In this document: piece by piece, positions 38,691-52,226 of the stretch
Layout: each line of letters opens with the position of its first letter
Position numbering within the stretch: the stretch's first letter is position 1
Assembly (NCBI RefSeq): GCF_026212465.1
Contig: NC_080057.1
Span: 19,104,983 to 19,168,982 of the forward strand
DNA: 64,000 nucleotides
Source: Amaranthus tricolor
Taxonomy: Eukaryota; Streptophyta; Magnoliopsida; Caryophyllales; Amaranthaceae
Reading direction: 5' to 3'
Notes under the pieces: model-generated
The model's database searches: none
Seen by the model: only the letters and a program-made list of their open reading frames with translations
Told to the model about the DNA's origin: nothing
Program-made: the position numbers and the translations under genes

Positions 38691-41600
38691 CTTCATTCAC
38701 GCCCTTTCTTCTGTTTCAATTTGACATAACACAACTTCGTGTTTTTGTATTTGGGATTAATAATCTTCTATCAAGCTTGCTTTCTTCATATAAGTTTCCA
38801 TAAATGTAATAAAAAATTACAAATTATTCACACGAAAAAATTACATACTATCCACACGAAATACATATTATTAAATAAATAAATCTGTCAAAATTACCCT
38901 AAAAAAATGAATCAAACTTGTTTACCTATAAACATAGAAAAATAAAGAAGATGAAAAGATGAAAAGATTAATCAAACTTGTTCATTCAACGAAAAGGAAT
39001 TAACAAGTGACAGTTAATGAGGAGGATAATTTTTTAAAACTCACAATTTCAGTTTTTTATTAAATCAAATTCTGAATTTTTTTTAAAAAAAAAAATTAAA
39101 TGGACCATCCTATGAAAGATGGTCTCTTTGAGAGATCGTTTTTTATGTGAATTTGTGTTATTGAATTAGCTCCATTTTAAACATAGCTAATTAAATGTTT
39201 TATTTTTCTTTTTATTTTTATTTTAATTGGTGAAAAATAACAAACTTTCAATGAGTGGCATAACTTGCCAAATAATTTAATTTAGCAAATCTCAACAATC
39301 CATGTGGCATAACTTTGAATGAGTGGCACATAAATATTTTCAAAATCTTTTTAATAGATAGTATGATTACCATTACCATATTGATTAAAAATATTAGTGA
39401 ATCCCTAACTTCTTTTGATTACTCTTTTTCTCATTTCCCATTTATTCTCTTATTCTGCTTTTTTTCTCTTTTAATTGGAATGAATCTTCAATGTATCAAA
39501 TTTTCTCTTTCATTTCATTGCCAACACTATTCTAAATTGCAGGATAAGAGAAATGACTCTCAGCCGAAATCACCAATTTTCCTGGTATTCTTTTCCCACA
39601 ATTTGATTTGCTAAACTTTAACTTCTACTTTTTTCCATCCTCTCAATTGTGCTGATTAGTGTTACGAAAGGTCTTGTGACCGAACTATGGCTATTACCAT
39701 CTTTGAAAACCCATTAACTCAAAATGGGCTCAGGTTTTCAATTTACCCAACTCCATAACTTCCACCATATTCTTATTTTAATTTCTAGGTTTTTCATTTT
39801 TGTAGCGGGTATTTGGAATTTTGATATAATTGTAATTTTCTGTAGTTTGAGATGGTTTATAAAGGATGATGGTTTGTATGTCTAAGGGTACTCCGTTACA
39901 TTACGCATGTTTATTTGGAAATTTAGTTGCTTTGTAAAGCATTGGAAATTTATCAAGAGAAACAATGCAGATGGACCATTTTTCAAGAAAGAGCGCGTTT
40001 CCAAGATTTCTTATTTCTTTTCTACTGTGTTTTGCATTTGCTTGGTTGTTGTTGGACTTGCATCGGGGCCCTTTACATTTCTAAAGTTTCACTTAAATTC
40101 TATATCACAACATTAGGCCCTGGGGTGGAATCAAACTTAGGTGGCGGCGGTAGTGGTGTTTCATCGTCCACCATTTTACTGAAAAAATCCTTGAGAAAAA
40201 AAAAAATTAGTGTTTAACGTGGCTTCGATACTATGAGAAAACTATAATACGGGAATATCTGTGTTGTCCTTTCATTAACTCCAACCAATATCTATATAAT
40301 ACAAGATGGTAACCGTAGAATTAGTAAAAACCGTCACCAAACCGTCACCAAAGATAATGAAACTGCTGAAAGTGTGATAATGAAACGTCACCAAATATCT
40401 GATGTATACCGCGGAGTGCACATATCCTCAATACCCTGGGCGATTGCCCATCCGGCCTACCCCAGAGCCGAGGCTACGGCCTTACCTAAAGGTCACTTTT
40501 TATCCTTAGAAACACATACCATGATCTCAACTCTACCTATCCTCTCTTTCTCCTCAAAGCCCCAGTAATAGCAACCCTAACTCCTTTAACCAACTAACAC
40601 AACAAGTTCTCTATCGACCAACTACAACTCCGCTATCGGCCACCAACCTTGAGTGAGATTAACCACCAAAAACCTCCATTAAATTGTATTATAAATATCA
40701 CCATTCAATTTTTATTGCAATTTAAGGTAAAATTTCGCGGGGGTTGGTGGTATTGGAAGAGACAACTTGTTTTTAATGCCCATTAAAATCTTCAACAAGC
40801 ATATTTTGGAATTTAACTCTAATTTTCTTTGATGCCAAAAACACCCCTTTAGTAGATATGATAAACACACCATCAAGTTGTGTGCTTTGAAGCAAGCATA
40901 TCTTTAAGTGCTTTAGTGAAGTTTTCCATTGAATAATTCTTTCTCCGTTTTACAATATTTGTTATGTTTGGTATCATGCACGATAATTTATAAAAGTAAT
41001 TATAAGACGCTTTACTTTATGTTTTATATAGAAAGTAGAAATAGAAATTAGAGATTGACTTTGATATGAGATTTATTAATATTTGCTTTTGTTATTTGGG
41101 TAAACAATGATTAAGGAACTTTTAACATCCTTGCTATTATCCATTGTATTAATGGACCAATGAAATTGCTTTATTTATTTTCTCAACCAATTAGAAAAAT
41201 TTTTCATAAAAGAAAAAATTTCAAATGTTACCAACAAAAAAAAAAAATACGTAACCGAGTACTAAAATTTTCAATTTGATTTCAAAATATACGTTAGAGA
41301 ATCGGGTTTTATCTTAGTTGGAGAGCAAATATTATATTTCATGAAAGGACTTTGATTCGATTCTCACATAACTTTCATCTTCTCTCAACCTATCCTGTAA
41401 TAATAAAAAATGCTTTATTTTTTTTCTTTTAGTTAGAAAAAGAGGAGGAAAAAAGAGAATAGTCATTTGTCTATCAATGCTTTCTTTTAATGGCCAAGAA
41501 CCTCTTATGTCAACTTCTCTTTAACTGATAGAAAGGCAAAATGCAAGTTGAAGATAATACTCCAAGTCTTCAACTAACCAAAAAGAATATTTCAAACACC

Positions 41601-41930
41601 AACCAGGAAAATTCTAGCGTTGAATTAAATATGCACTAGAATATTTCAATCACTATTGATTTTGTGCATGTGCAAGATGTCCGACTGTATATGGACTCTG
41701 AAACCAATAAATATTCATGATTAAGAATAAATTCTAAATGCCCATAATTATAAGACCTATTGATAAAATTACTAATAAAGAATTGTTGTATCATGTGTCG
41801 CTTGTGGGGATTAAGTGTTGTCATTGTAATTGTGGAAAATTGATGTGGTTAGTATGCAATTGTTGCCAAACTAATTTCTTGTATGATTTTGAGATGTCTA
41901 AACTACTAATTGCTTTGTTTTGAAATACTT
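38691..41930. other. No gene assigned; AT-rich intergenic DNA
   Basis: Several short ORFs exist. The best is at 39907-40116 (plus), with a hydrophobic stretch ISYFFSTVFCICLVVVGLAS behind a basic segment. It looks like a signal-anchor exon, but I cannot assign a family or find partner exons. 40190-40620 is less AT-rich (CCTGGGCGATTGCCCATCC) and repeat-like, with no ORF of note. Phrases at 39100-39140 (GATGGTCTCTTTGAGAGATC) recall 35675-35700. Confidence 0.35.
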
Positions 41931-42620
41931 TGTCACCTCAAACCTTGAGAAATGGAACAAATTTGATTGAAAATCATTATCATCATGCATTGAAAACGAG
42001 TGTAATGCACTACATTATACGATTTAAGGCTACATAGTCTTGTTTTATTGCAAAAGTGTATAAATTGAATCTTTCCTCCTGAAGAGGCCTTATTGTAGAA
42101 TTTAATGGAAACTAATGTTATAGTTGGATTGATTGATGACATTGTTTGTGAGTAGTGTGTTTGATTAGATTGCTTATTCATATGAGCTGTGGCTTGTAAG
42201 GATCGAAGTAGGGTACTTAGTAGAGCAAGTAGCTCCTAAAAGAAGTCGAGTAGACTTACTAGTCTTACTTTAAACATGTATAGGTGCCTGGTTTATAAGA
42301 GGGGCGTAAGAAACTCCTTCGAAGTGATTGTTGCAACTTGTTATCTTGCAGTTGCAGGTAAGTACACGCAATAGCTAACTCTTGCATGCATCTTGAATAT
42401 GTTTTCTTTGCGTGAACAATATTATATGAGTTATGTTGACTATGATTTGCTATTAAACATTATTAAGTTATAGTTTAAAGTGTGGATCGATTTGTAGAGA
42501 TGGTAGAAAATGGGTTTTGATGTCGCGAGAGTAAAATGTTAGATTATATGAGATGGAATGGGAATGATTTCTTATTGATAAGTTTTGAATTATGTTTTAT
42601 GAATGGGAATGAGTCCCTTA

Positions 42621-43790
42621 TTTTAGTAGCTACTTGTGGAAAATATTAATTTGGAGACTATTAATAGAATATTAAGTTATTAGTGTAAATTTAGCGAACT
42701 ATTAAAAATAAAGTTATAAATAAAATTAATGTGTAAATATTTAATAATGAATGTATAAAGACATAAAGGTTAATTTTACGTTACGATTAAAAATTTTATT
42801 AAATAAAAAAGGTTATCCCCTAAGTTGATCAAAGTCAAAGTCAATGTTAAATTGTAGTAATAAAACTGCGATGTACTTGTGTGATTAAATATTGATTGAA
42901 TGACCCTGATAGTAAGGTAATGTCGAACCATGGACCGGCAAGTAAAATCCCGACGCTCGTGTTGGCCGGCATGTAAAATCCCGGCGGTCGTGTTGGCCGG
43001 CACGTAAAATGCGGTGTAAGATAGGGGGTTAGCTACCTATCCTGTAGAGCTCGAGCATAAATTATATTGGAGGGGTGACGACTCCCACCACAGTTAAGGT
43101 TTAGGACTACGGTCCTTAACTAACCAGACCCTTACATATATCAGGTGTCATATTGATGTGCTTGTTGATCAGTGATAAACTTGATTAGTGTTGATGCTAT
43201 GATGCATGGTACGGTTATGAGTATTAACCAAATGAACTTACTTAAGTGTTAACATTACCTAATTGTATAAGTGGCAGTAACGTACTTCTGTCAGGATCGA
43301 GAATGGTATCTTAATGACTTACAAGTATAGAACAGAAAAAGAATATGGTATAAGTATACGGTGGTGTCAATTAATTATAAGTTCGTACTTAAATTATTAT
43401 ATTGTAAATGTAGCGTATAATTTCCGTATTTTGAGCTGGATAGGAAGTTATGTTTGGCGTTAAGCGCTGACCGATTCAATCGGCTGTCATCCGTATCATG
43501 GATGGCAGCATTTTGCAGGATTTAGTTCAGGTTCCGATCCAGGCCACATCAATTACTATTTATCGAGAACTTAGCTGCTTTTTGTATCTTTATTGATGAC
43601 TTGATGATGATGTATTTTTTTTCATTTTGAGCTATCAGATGTAATATTTTACTTTTGTTTTAAACAATTTCAGTTTTTTTTTATGATTTAAAGTTTTTAA
43701 CAGTTCGGCATTTTGAGACTTTCGTAAAATTTTTGTATTAAACATTATTATTAAATGTTGATTATGTATCGAGACGCTGGTCCTGTTACA
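42621..43790 (+). mobile_element. 5' LTR (visible part) of a Tekay/Del-like element
   Basis: Identical or nearly identical over ~1.1 kb to 48681-49783, and it ends CTGTTACA directly before a primer site. Homology begins at TTTTAGTAGCTACTTGTGG; upstream (about 41930-42620) the sequence differs from the 3' LTR, though phrases such as AAGAGGGGCGTAAG and GTTGCAGGTAAGTACA look LTR-like, so one LTR is rearranged. The copy has three tandem GTGTTGGCCGGCATGTAAAA-type units at about 42933-43012, against two in the other LTR. Confidence 0.75.
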
Positions 43791-43792
43791 CG

Positions 43793-43804
43793 TGGTATCA
43801 GAGC
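43793..43804 (+). promoter_or_regulatory. Primer binding site, initiator tRNA-Met type
   Basis: TGGTATCAGAGC is the complement of the 3' end of plant initiator tRNA-Met, two bases behind the LTR end. It primes minus-strand DNA synthesis and sets the element's orientation. Confidence 0.9.
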
Positions 43805-44068
43805 TAAATTTACTCAAATCCCGGAACTGTAGTTCCATGTAAAAGAATGTTCTCGATAGCCGACATTTTCAAATAAAAAAAAAGTATTTTTTTTTTCAAA
43901 TGAGTTTTTTTTTCCCAAATAACTTTTTTTCAAATTTTTTCTTCTGTGCTTATGTGGCCATGTATATATTACATGTTATAATTATGTGAATGTGATATTG
44001 ATCACATGTTTAAATTTCATTTGAGATAACAAAAGATTATAATATTTCCTCACTCAGGAGTCTAGGAT

Positions 44069-46500
44069 TTGACAATTGGAATAGCAGTTAACGTGAATGA
44101 AGAGTTTGAAGGTAAAGTTATTTCTGATAATTTTCTCGTAGAAAATTTTTCGATTCATATTCTTTTTGATTCTAAAGTCGACCGATCTTTTATCTCTACC
44201 TCTTTTCTTCACAAATCCTCTGTCTTTCAAACCTCAGAAATTCAATCCCCAAATTTGTTCACCTAAATGTTCACCATTCCTATGTGACCATATCTTTCCT
44301 ACTTCCCTCTTAAGATTTTAAATCATCATCTACTGTTAACTTGATAGTGTTTGAATTGGTTACTTATGATGTTATTTTTGGTATAGATTTGTAGAGACAT
44401 CATCATGTGCAGATTTTTTCAAAAGGACAAGATTGTTTGAGATAAAACTCAAGGAGGAGAGTGCTCGATTATGAACAAATATGTGTCCCCTATTCAAACC
44501 ATTTATGTCGTTCAAGACATTGTGATGATTAAGCATAGAAACGAGGGATACATGCATGTATTTTATTTCCAATAGTAAGGAGAGAACCAAATTGAGTCTC
44601 GATGAAACCCTGATTGTTTGTGAATACCCTAATGTTTATCTTAAGGATTTACCTGGTTTACCCCCAAGGAGAGTGGTTGATTTCCATATTGATCTGTTAT
44701 CTGATGTTATCTCTATGTCCAAGACTCTGTACCATTTTATCCTAGTCGAGTTAGCTAAATTAAGGAAGTAGTGGATGAGTTATTAGGAAAAAAAGGAGAG
44801 TTCTATTCGTCGTAATGTGTCGCCTTGGAGAGCCCCTGTTTTATTTTTTTAATAAAAATAATGGTACAATGAGGTTGTGCATTGACTATATGGAGATTTA
44901 CAAGATTACCATCAAGAACAGTTACCCTTTGTTTAGGATAGATGATCTTTTCGACTAATTAGAAGTTAGGAACTCAAGAGTTTACTATGATTTATTTGAG
45001 GTCTAGGCATCATCAATTAAGGATAGCCGAGGAGGATATTCCTAAGACTACCTTCTAACCAGTTATGGACTTTATGAGTTTCGGTGATGTCATTTGGGTT
45101 AACAAATACGCCAACAACGTTTATGAATTTGACGCAGAGATACATTCGTCCTTATTTGGATAAGTTTATAGTTTTTATGAAATTTTGGTATATTCGAGAA
45201 ACATGGAAGAACATGAGGAACATTTGAGGATTTTAAAACTTTAAGAAAAAAAAATGGTTAGGAAATTTATTAAGTACGAGTTTTGGCTTGAGGAAATAGT
45301 TTTTCCTGGGTCATATTGTGTTTAAGGATGGAATTCTGTGTATTTGGAGAAGATTAAGACGATAACCAATTGTTGATTCCGAGGAATGTAACTGAAGTTC
45401 TGAGCTTTTTGGGTTTTGTTGGTTACTATAGGAAATATGTTGAGAATTTCTTTAAGGTTACTCATCCCATGTTTGAGTTGTTGAAGAAAAGAATTCGATT
45501 TTAATAAAATGAGAGGTACACGATTGCTTTTGAGGAATTAAAAAGGAGACTCACTAATGCTTATGTATTAATAGTACATGATTTTAGCAAACGATTCAAG
45601 ATCTATTGTGATAAGGTTTATGATGTGTACTTATGCAAGATGTAAATGTCATAGCTTATCCATCGAGGCAGTTGAGGCCACATGAAGTGAATTACCCTAT
45701 GCACGACATTAAACTTGTTATAGTAATCCTTGCTCTGAAGTTGTAGAGACATTATTTGTATGGGCTACCGTGTAAGATCTACAGTGATCTTTAAAACTTG
45801 AGGTATGTCTTCAACCAGAAGGAATTTAACATGCGCCAAAGGCTATGGCTTGAGGTTATTAGGATTATGTCTTGAAATTTTATAACATCCTAGGAAGGCG
45901 AACAAGTTGTCTTATGTTTTGAGGAGGAGACAGAGAGTGTCGAATCTGTACCTTGGGGGTTTTACCGTGAAATGCAGAGTTTAAGATTAGAGATTTGTAA
46001 CCAACATGAGGTTAGACGGTGTTTGGGAGCAATTACCATTCATACAAACTTTGTTTGACCATATCAATGAGGCACAACTTCAAAATCCGGAGATTATTGA
46101 GTTGATCCATAGAATTAAGGGAAATGAGACTAACGTTTTTGAGTTAAAAGAAAGAGGAAAGGTGAGTCCGAAATTTATTAGACCTTTTGAAATTATAAGA
46201 AGAGTTAGACAAGTTGCTTATGAGTTGCCTTTACCATCGACTTTGGTAAAAGTTCATTATGTGTTCCATGTTTCACAGTTGAGGAAGTATGTTCATGATC
46301 CATCGCATATGCTAACCCATGAACCCCTTCACATCGATGAGTCCTTAGCCTATGAAGAGAGACCTATCAGATTTTGGATACCCGAGTCAAAGAATTGAGA
46401 AACTCTAGTATTCATTGGTCAAGGTTTTGTGGTCAAACCACAGAGTAGAGGAAGCTACTTGGGAGAAGGAGGCAAACATAAGAGAGCGATACCCTAACCT
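44069..46500 (+). pseudogene. Decayed Tekay/Del-like pol, gag and most of integrase deleted
   Basis: Only about 265 bp separate the primer site from protease-like sequence (44069, with NFSIHILFDSKVDRSFIS, Asp at the catalytic place followed by Ser instead of the usual G/S-A), so gag is gone. Further on: VYLKDLPGLPPRRVVDFHID (RT entrance), scattered RT and RNase H pieces in several frames with many stops, then 46006-46398 with FELKERGKVSPKF, VAYELPLPSTLVKVHYVFHV and SQLRKYVHDPSHML, the integrase C-terminus. Most of the integrase core is missing. The chromodomain region continues in another frame to about 46500. Confidence 0.75.
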
Positions 46501-46550
46501 TTTCGATAAGTTCTAGTTTCGGGACGAAACTATCTTAAGGGGGGAAGAGC

Positions 46551-49500
46551 TGTAACAGACTCAAAATTCTTAATCATAATCTTCCGATTAATTATTCTGA
46601 ATTTTCAATTCAAATCTCTAATCCTTTGGTTATCCATTTCAAACCATATTTAATTCCTAAACCTTTTCCAATTTTGTAATTTCTTTCAAAACTTTAAAAT
46701 ATAATTTTGTTTAAAATCTTTTTATACGCACTATAATATTATTTAATTATTTTATAGTACGAAAAGTAAAATTTTATTATTATATATTCACGGTTTTGTA
46801 AAATGTTACGTTTTAACTTTCTTCCTTAAACTAACATTACTAATTAAGTATAGTTTAAGTAAAATTTTCTAAGTAAACTACATATTATGACCAAATTTAC
46901 CCATTATTTTAAAGTATATTCAGTTGTATATACTAGAACAAAAATTTGATGAACCAAAATCCTTTCTATAGTAACCCATGATGTTCATCACATACACAAG
47001 CTAACCTTTTTCTACACTCTAAACTCTTAGACATTCACTTATATACCCCAACTCTTACACATTCAATTACACATTCTAAATCACTTACACAAGTTAACTT
47101 TTTTTTTATACTCTTAACACTCTTTTTCATGCAATCTAATGAACTACAAAGTTTCTCAAACCCATTATAAATACCCCTCTTAGCCATGAGATCACTTACA
47201 CCACCATCATCAAATCTTTCTAACATTCTTTCTTATATTTTCACTTCATTAAAATCTTACTACATTAATACCTTTATTATTAGTTGAAAAAAAAAATTCA
47301 AGAACATGGAGCTTATTACACTCTTTATTTAGCTTAAATCATCATCATTATTCTGAAAATTTAGATTAATTATCTTTGGAGCATTATTATTTATCTTGGA
47401 GGTCTTATTTCTTATTATTTTCCTAATTAGTACTTAGTACTAATCCTTGGTGTTAGTTGGTATAACTTCTTACTCTACTCTTTTTGTGGAATTTTATATT
47501 ATATTTACTTTATAATATGCAAAGTATGAAATATGTTGATATGTTTTAGTAGGAAGTTAGTTTAATGAAATTATGATCAAGATTATATTAAGTATGTGTA
47601 TGTTAAAAGTATTTTTAGTATCTTAATTTAATAATCTTTGAACAAGTTTAGGAAGTTGGGTGAAAAATTATATTCTAGTGATATTAAGTATGATTTATGT
47701 TATAAATTAGTGCTAGTATGTTTATGAGTTCAATGTTTCATTAGGAATGTTATTATTTTTTTATGTTAGAATTTTTATTAATATGTTTATGTTAGCCCTC
47801 AAACTAGTTTTTAAGGTAGTAAGTTATTTTATGAACGTATTTTACTAAGTATGATTATATTAATAATATTGTTATTATACTTTATTTTGAGATTTAAGTT
47901 TATCCTTAAAGTTTATAGTAAATTTCTATGTTATTGCGTAAAGTTTTGATTTTTGTATGTGGTTATGTTAATTATTTAAATCTAGGATTTAGTATGATAA
48001 ATTAAATTAAATCGTTCTTTTTATTTGAAAAGGACCCAAAACACTATAGGCCATTCGACCGCTATCATATAATAAAAAAAAAAGAGTTTGATTTACTATT
48101 TTAAATTATTACAGCTATTTTTGTGATAATAATAAGATAACAATTTAAAAAGATATTTTTGAGAAATTTTTATAAGTTATTAAATATTGAAGTGTTTTTC
48201 TTGAATACATGAGATTTCATAATAAAAGTAACTTTTAATCACTATTTAGTACAAAATATTTTATTTGCTAACTATTTGACCAAAATTTATGTAAAATAAT
48301 GTAAAAGTAATGTTAGTAAACTTGCCGCTCAAACTATGTGTGATATATTGATTTTGTGAAATTATAAGTTTTACTTGAAATATTGACTTTTATGAAAATT
48401 ATAAGTTTGACTTGTTTTTTAAACTAGAAATATTGATTTTTGTGAAATTATAAGTTTTATTTGTTTTACAACTAGAATGTTGATTTTTGCAAACCTAATA
48501 AGTTTACTTATTTTTCTAAACTTGAAATATTGATTTTTTTGTGAACTTGTAGAATTTTGGAAATTTATCCACATGATGCAATTTTAACTAGAGTATTTGA
48601 TTTTTTTTAAGAGAATAAATTTTTATTTATTGTAGAGTTGGAAATGTTGATTTTGGAAACTTTTTTAAAAAGAAATAGATTTTAGTAGCTACTTGTGGAA
48701 AATATTAATTTGGAGATCATTAATAGAATATTAAGTTATTAGTGTGAATTTAGCGAACTTTTAAAAATAAAGTTATAAATAATGTGTAAATATTTAATAA
48801 TGAATGTATAAAGACATAAAGGTTAATTTTACGTTACGAGTAAGAATTTTATTAAATAAAAAAGGTTATCCCCTAAGTTGATCAAAGTCAAAGTCAATGT
48901 TAAATTGTAGTAATAAAAATGTGATGTACTTGTGTGATTGAATATTGATTGAATGACCCTGATAGTAAGGTAATGTCGAACCATGGACCGGCATGTAAAA
49001 TCCCGGTGCTCGTGTTGGCCGGCACGTAAAATGCGGGAGATTAGCTACCTATCCTGTAGAGCTCGAGTATAAATTGTATTGGAGGGGTGACGACTCCCAC
49101 CATAGTTAGGGTTTAGGATTACGGTCCTCACCTAACCAGACCCTTACATATATGAAGTGTCATATTGATGTGCTTGTTGATCAGTGATAAACTTGATTAG
49201 TGTTGATGCTATGATGCATGGTACGGTTATGAGTATTAACCAAATGAACTTACTTAAGTGTTAACATTACCGAATTGTATAAGTGGCAGTAACGTACTTC
49301 TGTCAGGATCGAGAATGATATCTTAATGACTTACAAGTATAGAACAGAAAAAGAATATGGTAAAAGTATACGGTGGTGTCAATTAATTATAAGTTCGTAC
49401 TTAAATTATTATATTGTAAATATAGCGTATAATTTCCGTATTTTGAGCTGGATAGGAAGTTATGTTCAGCGTTAAGCGCTGACCAATTCAATCGGCTGTC

Positions 49501-49783
49501 ATCCGTATCATGGATGACAGCATTTTGCAGGATTTAATTTAGGTTCCGATCCAGGCCGCAACAATTACTATTATTGAGAACTTAGCTGTTTTTTGTATCT
49601 TTATTGATGACTTGATGATGATGTTTTTTTTTTCATTTTGAGCTATCAGATGTAATATTTTACTTTTGTTTTAAACAATTTCAGTTTTTTTATGATTTAA
49701 AGTTTTTAATACTTTTGCAAAATTTTTGTATCAAACATTATTATTAAATGTTAATTATTTATCGAGATGCTGCTCCTGTTACA
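46551..49783 (+). mobile_element. 3' LTR of the Tekay/Del-like element, ~3.2 kb
   Basis: It starts TGTAACAGACTC right behind the conserved GTTTCGGGACGAAACTATCT and polypurine AAGGGGGGAAGAG, and ends GCTCCTGTTACA, equivalent to the 5' LTR end. The right third matches the 5' LTR. It contains the hairpins GGTGACGACTCCC-region and CATCCGTATCATGGATG (about 49500). No genes. Confidence 0.8.
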
Positions 49784-49923
49784 CCCTTGCGGTTTTGGTT
49801 CTGTTTAGAGGGTCGAAAATTCAAGGGTGTTACAGCATCCCTATCGGCTCTACCCATACAAAATGCAATTTTTTGCATTCATTATTCACAATCTTTATAA
49901 TTCATGTTTCTATTTCTATGCAG

Positions 49924-50078
49924 CTTTATTTACAAATAGACCAGCAGCGGCATTGGGGAGTAGGGATATTCCTTTAAGAGAAGGTCTTAGTAAAACAAAT
50001 CATCCTTATATGGTAGAAATTAGGATTATGATAGGATTAGAGTTATGTTGTTTTAATTTACCATTTTTTGTTTTTTAA
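49924..50078 (+). CDS. Possible orphan exon, unassigned
   Basis: Behind a good acceptor (TTTCTATTTCTATGCAG) the frame reads LFTNRPAAALGSRDIPLREG and SKTNHPYMVEIRIMIGLELC, ending FNLPFFVF with TAA at 50076. The composition is protein-like and the pre-acceptor tract is convincing, but I do not recognise the family and see no partner exon. Between 49784 and 49834 lies a 51-bp remnant ending CAAGGGTGTTACA, which is almost the inverse of its own left border. Confidence 0.25.
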
Positions 50079-50279
50079 TTTTTTTATTATTTTTTTATTT
50101 TTTTAATGTGATTTACAAGTAACGGTAATTAATTAAGAATTTTTAATTCACTTAATGAGAATTCAACAAACAACAATACTACTATATTTTTCTCTTTCAC
50201 TTTATATAAATCTTTCTCTCTATAGTTTGACCAATTATTTTTAATAAAATACTTTTACTTAAATATTAGTAGTCTAAAT

Positions 50280-51024
50280 CATGGGCGAAGCAAACAATTC
50301 CGAGGCCCTGTTTATTTTTTATAAATTTCTAAAATTGAGGCCTTCATAATTAAAAAAAAAGATTTGTTTAAACAAAATAAAAATTCAACACAATTTTTAT
50401 TTCTTGAACTTAAATTAAGTTGTTAAAAATTAAACTTTATTTTCTAATGTTATAATGGCGGAAGAGAAAAAATAACAATAAATTGATAACCAATAATAAA
50501 ATGAGTAAAAGTTTGAAGGGTTGAAAAATTTAAAAATACATTGTTGATTATTTTTATAAATTAAGTTAGTGATAATTGATATTTGATGAATGTGTAAACA
50601 TTAATTGAGGTAAGAAAATATTTAGAAGGTACAGAATTGTTTTGAAAAGTCATAAAAAAGAGAGAAAAATATAATCAATAAGTTTTGAACATATAACTAT
50701 TGATACATTAAGTAAAATATTTATCAATTACTCTACTACACTAGTATGTTATTTAACAATAACTTTTTAACATGAGGCTCTTTAAATTCGGGGGCCCTGT
50801 GCAGTTGGACAACTCGCACGACCCCAAAATCGCTCCTAATCTCAATATTAAATTATGTCATAATTTTGTAAAATACATAAAACTTTTAAATTTGTTTTCA
50901 AATTTTACTCGTAAAAGACAAATAAGTTACAGATTCCAATCACACTCCCAAAATCAAATGGCAGGTTTTGATTTTGATCATATGATGATTTTCTGACAAC
51001 ATTGTCAGACATGAAACCAGTGTG
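50280..51024. other. No gene; degenerate repeat with GGCCCTG borders
   Basis: AT-rich stretch bordered by CCGAGGCCCTGTTTATTT (50299) and TTCGGGGGCCCTGTGCAGTT (50788). It may be an old DNA element; ends are not resolved. Confidence 0.3.
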
Positions 51025-51322
51025 TGTTATTTTTGGCCCATTTTCCTTCCCAATTCCGCCCCCCTTTTTCATTTAATTGCCACCTTCCTTCTGAGTAAAT
51101 TACCATTTTGCCCTTAGATTTTGAAAAAATAACAATATTGCCATTAAAGCTAAAATTTTCTATATATACCACACTCCCACTAAAATTATTCTCACTACAA
51201 CTAAAAACCAACTTACAAAAGCTAAATTTCGGAGCAAAAATTAAGTTCAATCCGCAAATTATTAATCGAGGTAAGTTATTTTTAATTTAATTAGTTGCAA
51301 AAGAATAAAAAAAAAAACTATG

Positions 51323-51411
51323 AGTCGCCCAGATCTGGGCGACTGGACCCCGGTTCAGTCGCCTAATTTTAGGCGACTGAACCGGGTCTAGTCGCCCAGA
51401 TCTGGGCGACT
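51323..51411. repeat. Nested perfect palindromes, left subterminal array 1
   Basis: Two copies of the palindrome GTCGCCCAGATCTGGGCGAC (extended by A and T at the ends) flank a central inverted repeat CAGTCGCCTAA/TTAGGCGACTG, and the spacers GGACCCCGGTT and AACCGGGTCT are also mutually inverted, so the whole 89 bp folds on itself. Such GC-rich arrays in AT-rich DNA could be transposase binding sites; that is inference. Confidence 0.93.
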
Positions 51412-51751
51412 CTTAGTATTTTTTTATTTTTTTTATTTTTTTTATTTTCCGTATGTTTTGGAATAATTATTATACATTTTGAAGTATGTTATAATTGTTG
51501 TTAATGTTATTATTATTATTAATTTTATTATTATTATTGTGATTGTTATTTTTTTTATTATTAAATATAAGTTAATGTTATCATTATTAATTTTATTATT
51601 ATTATTGTGATTGTTATTTTTTTTTATTATTAAATATATGTTTATGTTTTGTTTTATAAACTATTAGTGTAAATTTTTATGTTATAATGTGTATTTATTT
51701 TTTTTTTAGTAAGTTTTATATATTGTTTTTAATTTATGATATTGAAAAAAA

Positions 51752-51881
51752 AAATTGAAGAGGAGTCGCCCAGATTTGGGCGGCTGGACCCCGGTTCAGT
51801 CGCCTAATTTTAGGCGACTGAACAAATTAGGCGACTGAACCGGGGTCCAGCCGCCCAGATCTGGGCGACTCCTCTTCAATA
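51752..51881. repeat. Long palindrome, left subterminal array 2
   Basis: Arms of ~54 bp (TTGAAGAGGAGTCGCCCAGA... and the exact inverse ...CGACTCCTCTTCAA) with very few mismatches, around a ~16-bp centre repeating the TTAGGCGACTGAAC word. It uses the same vocabulary as the array at 51323, and lies ~350 bp upstream of the PMD start codon. Confidence 0.93.
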
Positions 51882-52226
51882 TTTTTTTAATTTTTCCGTA
51901 TATTTAGGAATAATTAATTTAAATTTTGAAGTATGTTATTATTGTTATTGTGATAGGTAATAATAATTTAATTTATTGAAATTAAAAAAAAAAGGTGATT
52001 ATTATTATTAATTTTTTTTTTAAAAAAGGTGATTATTAATATTAATTTTATTATTTTTATGTTGATTGTTAAATTTTTTGTTGTTAAATTATTATTTATG
52101 TTTGAATTATTAATTAATTATTTTGTTTTTTAAGGTTTTTTTTTTCCATTTTTAATTTTTGATTATTATTTTTTTAGAAATATTATTATTTATAATATTG
52201 AATGAAACTCTAAAAAATTATAGAAA

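Noticed and set aside
39907..40217. Hydrophobic ORF resembling a signal-anchor exon
   Set aside because: No family recognised, no partner exons and no clear splice context; two overlapping frames compete.
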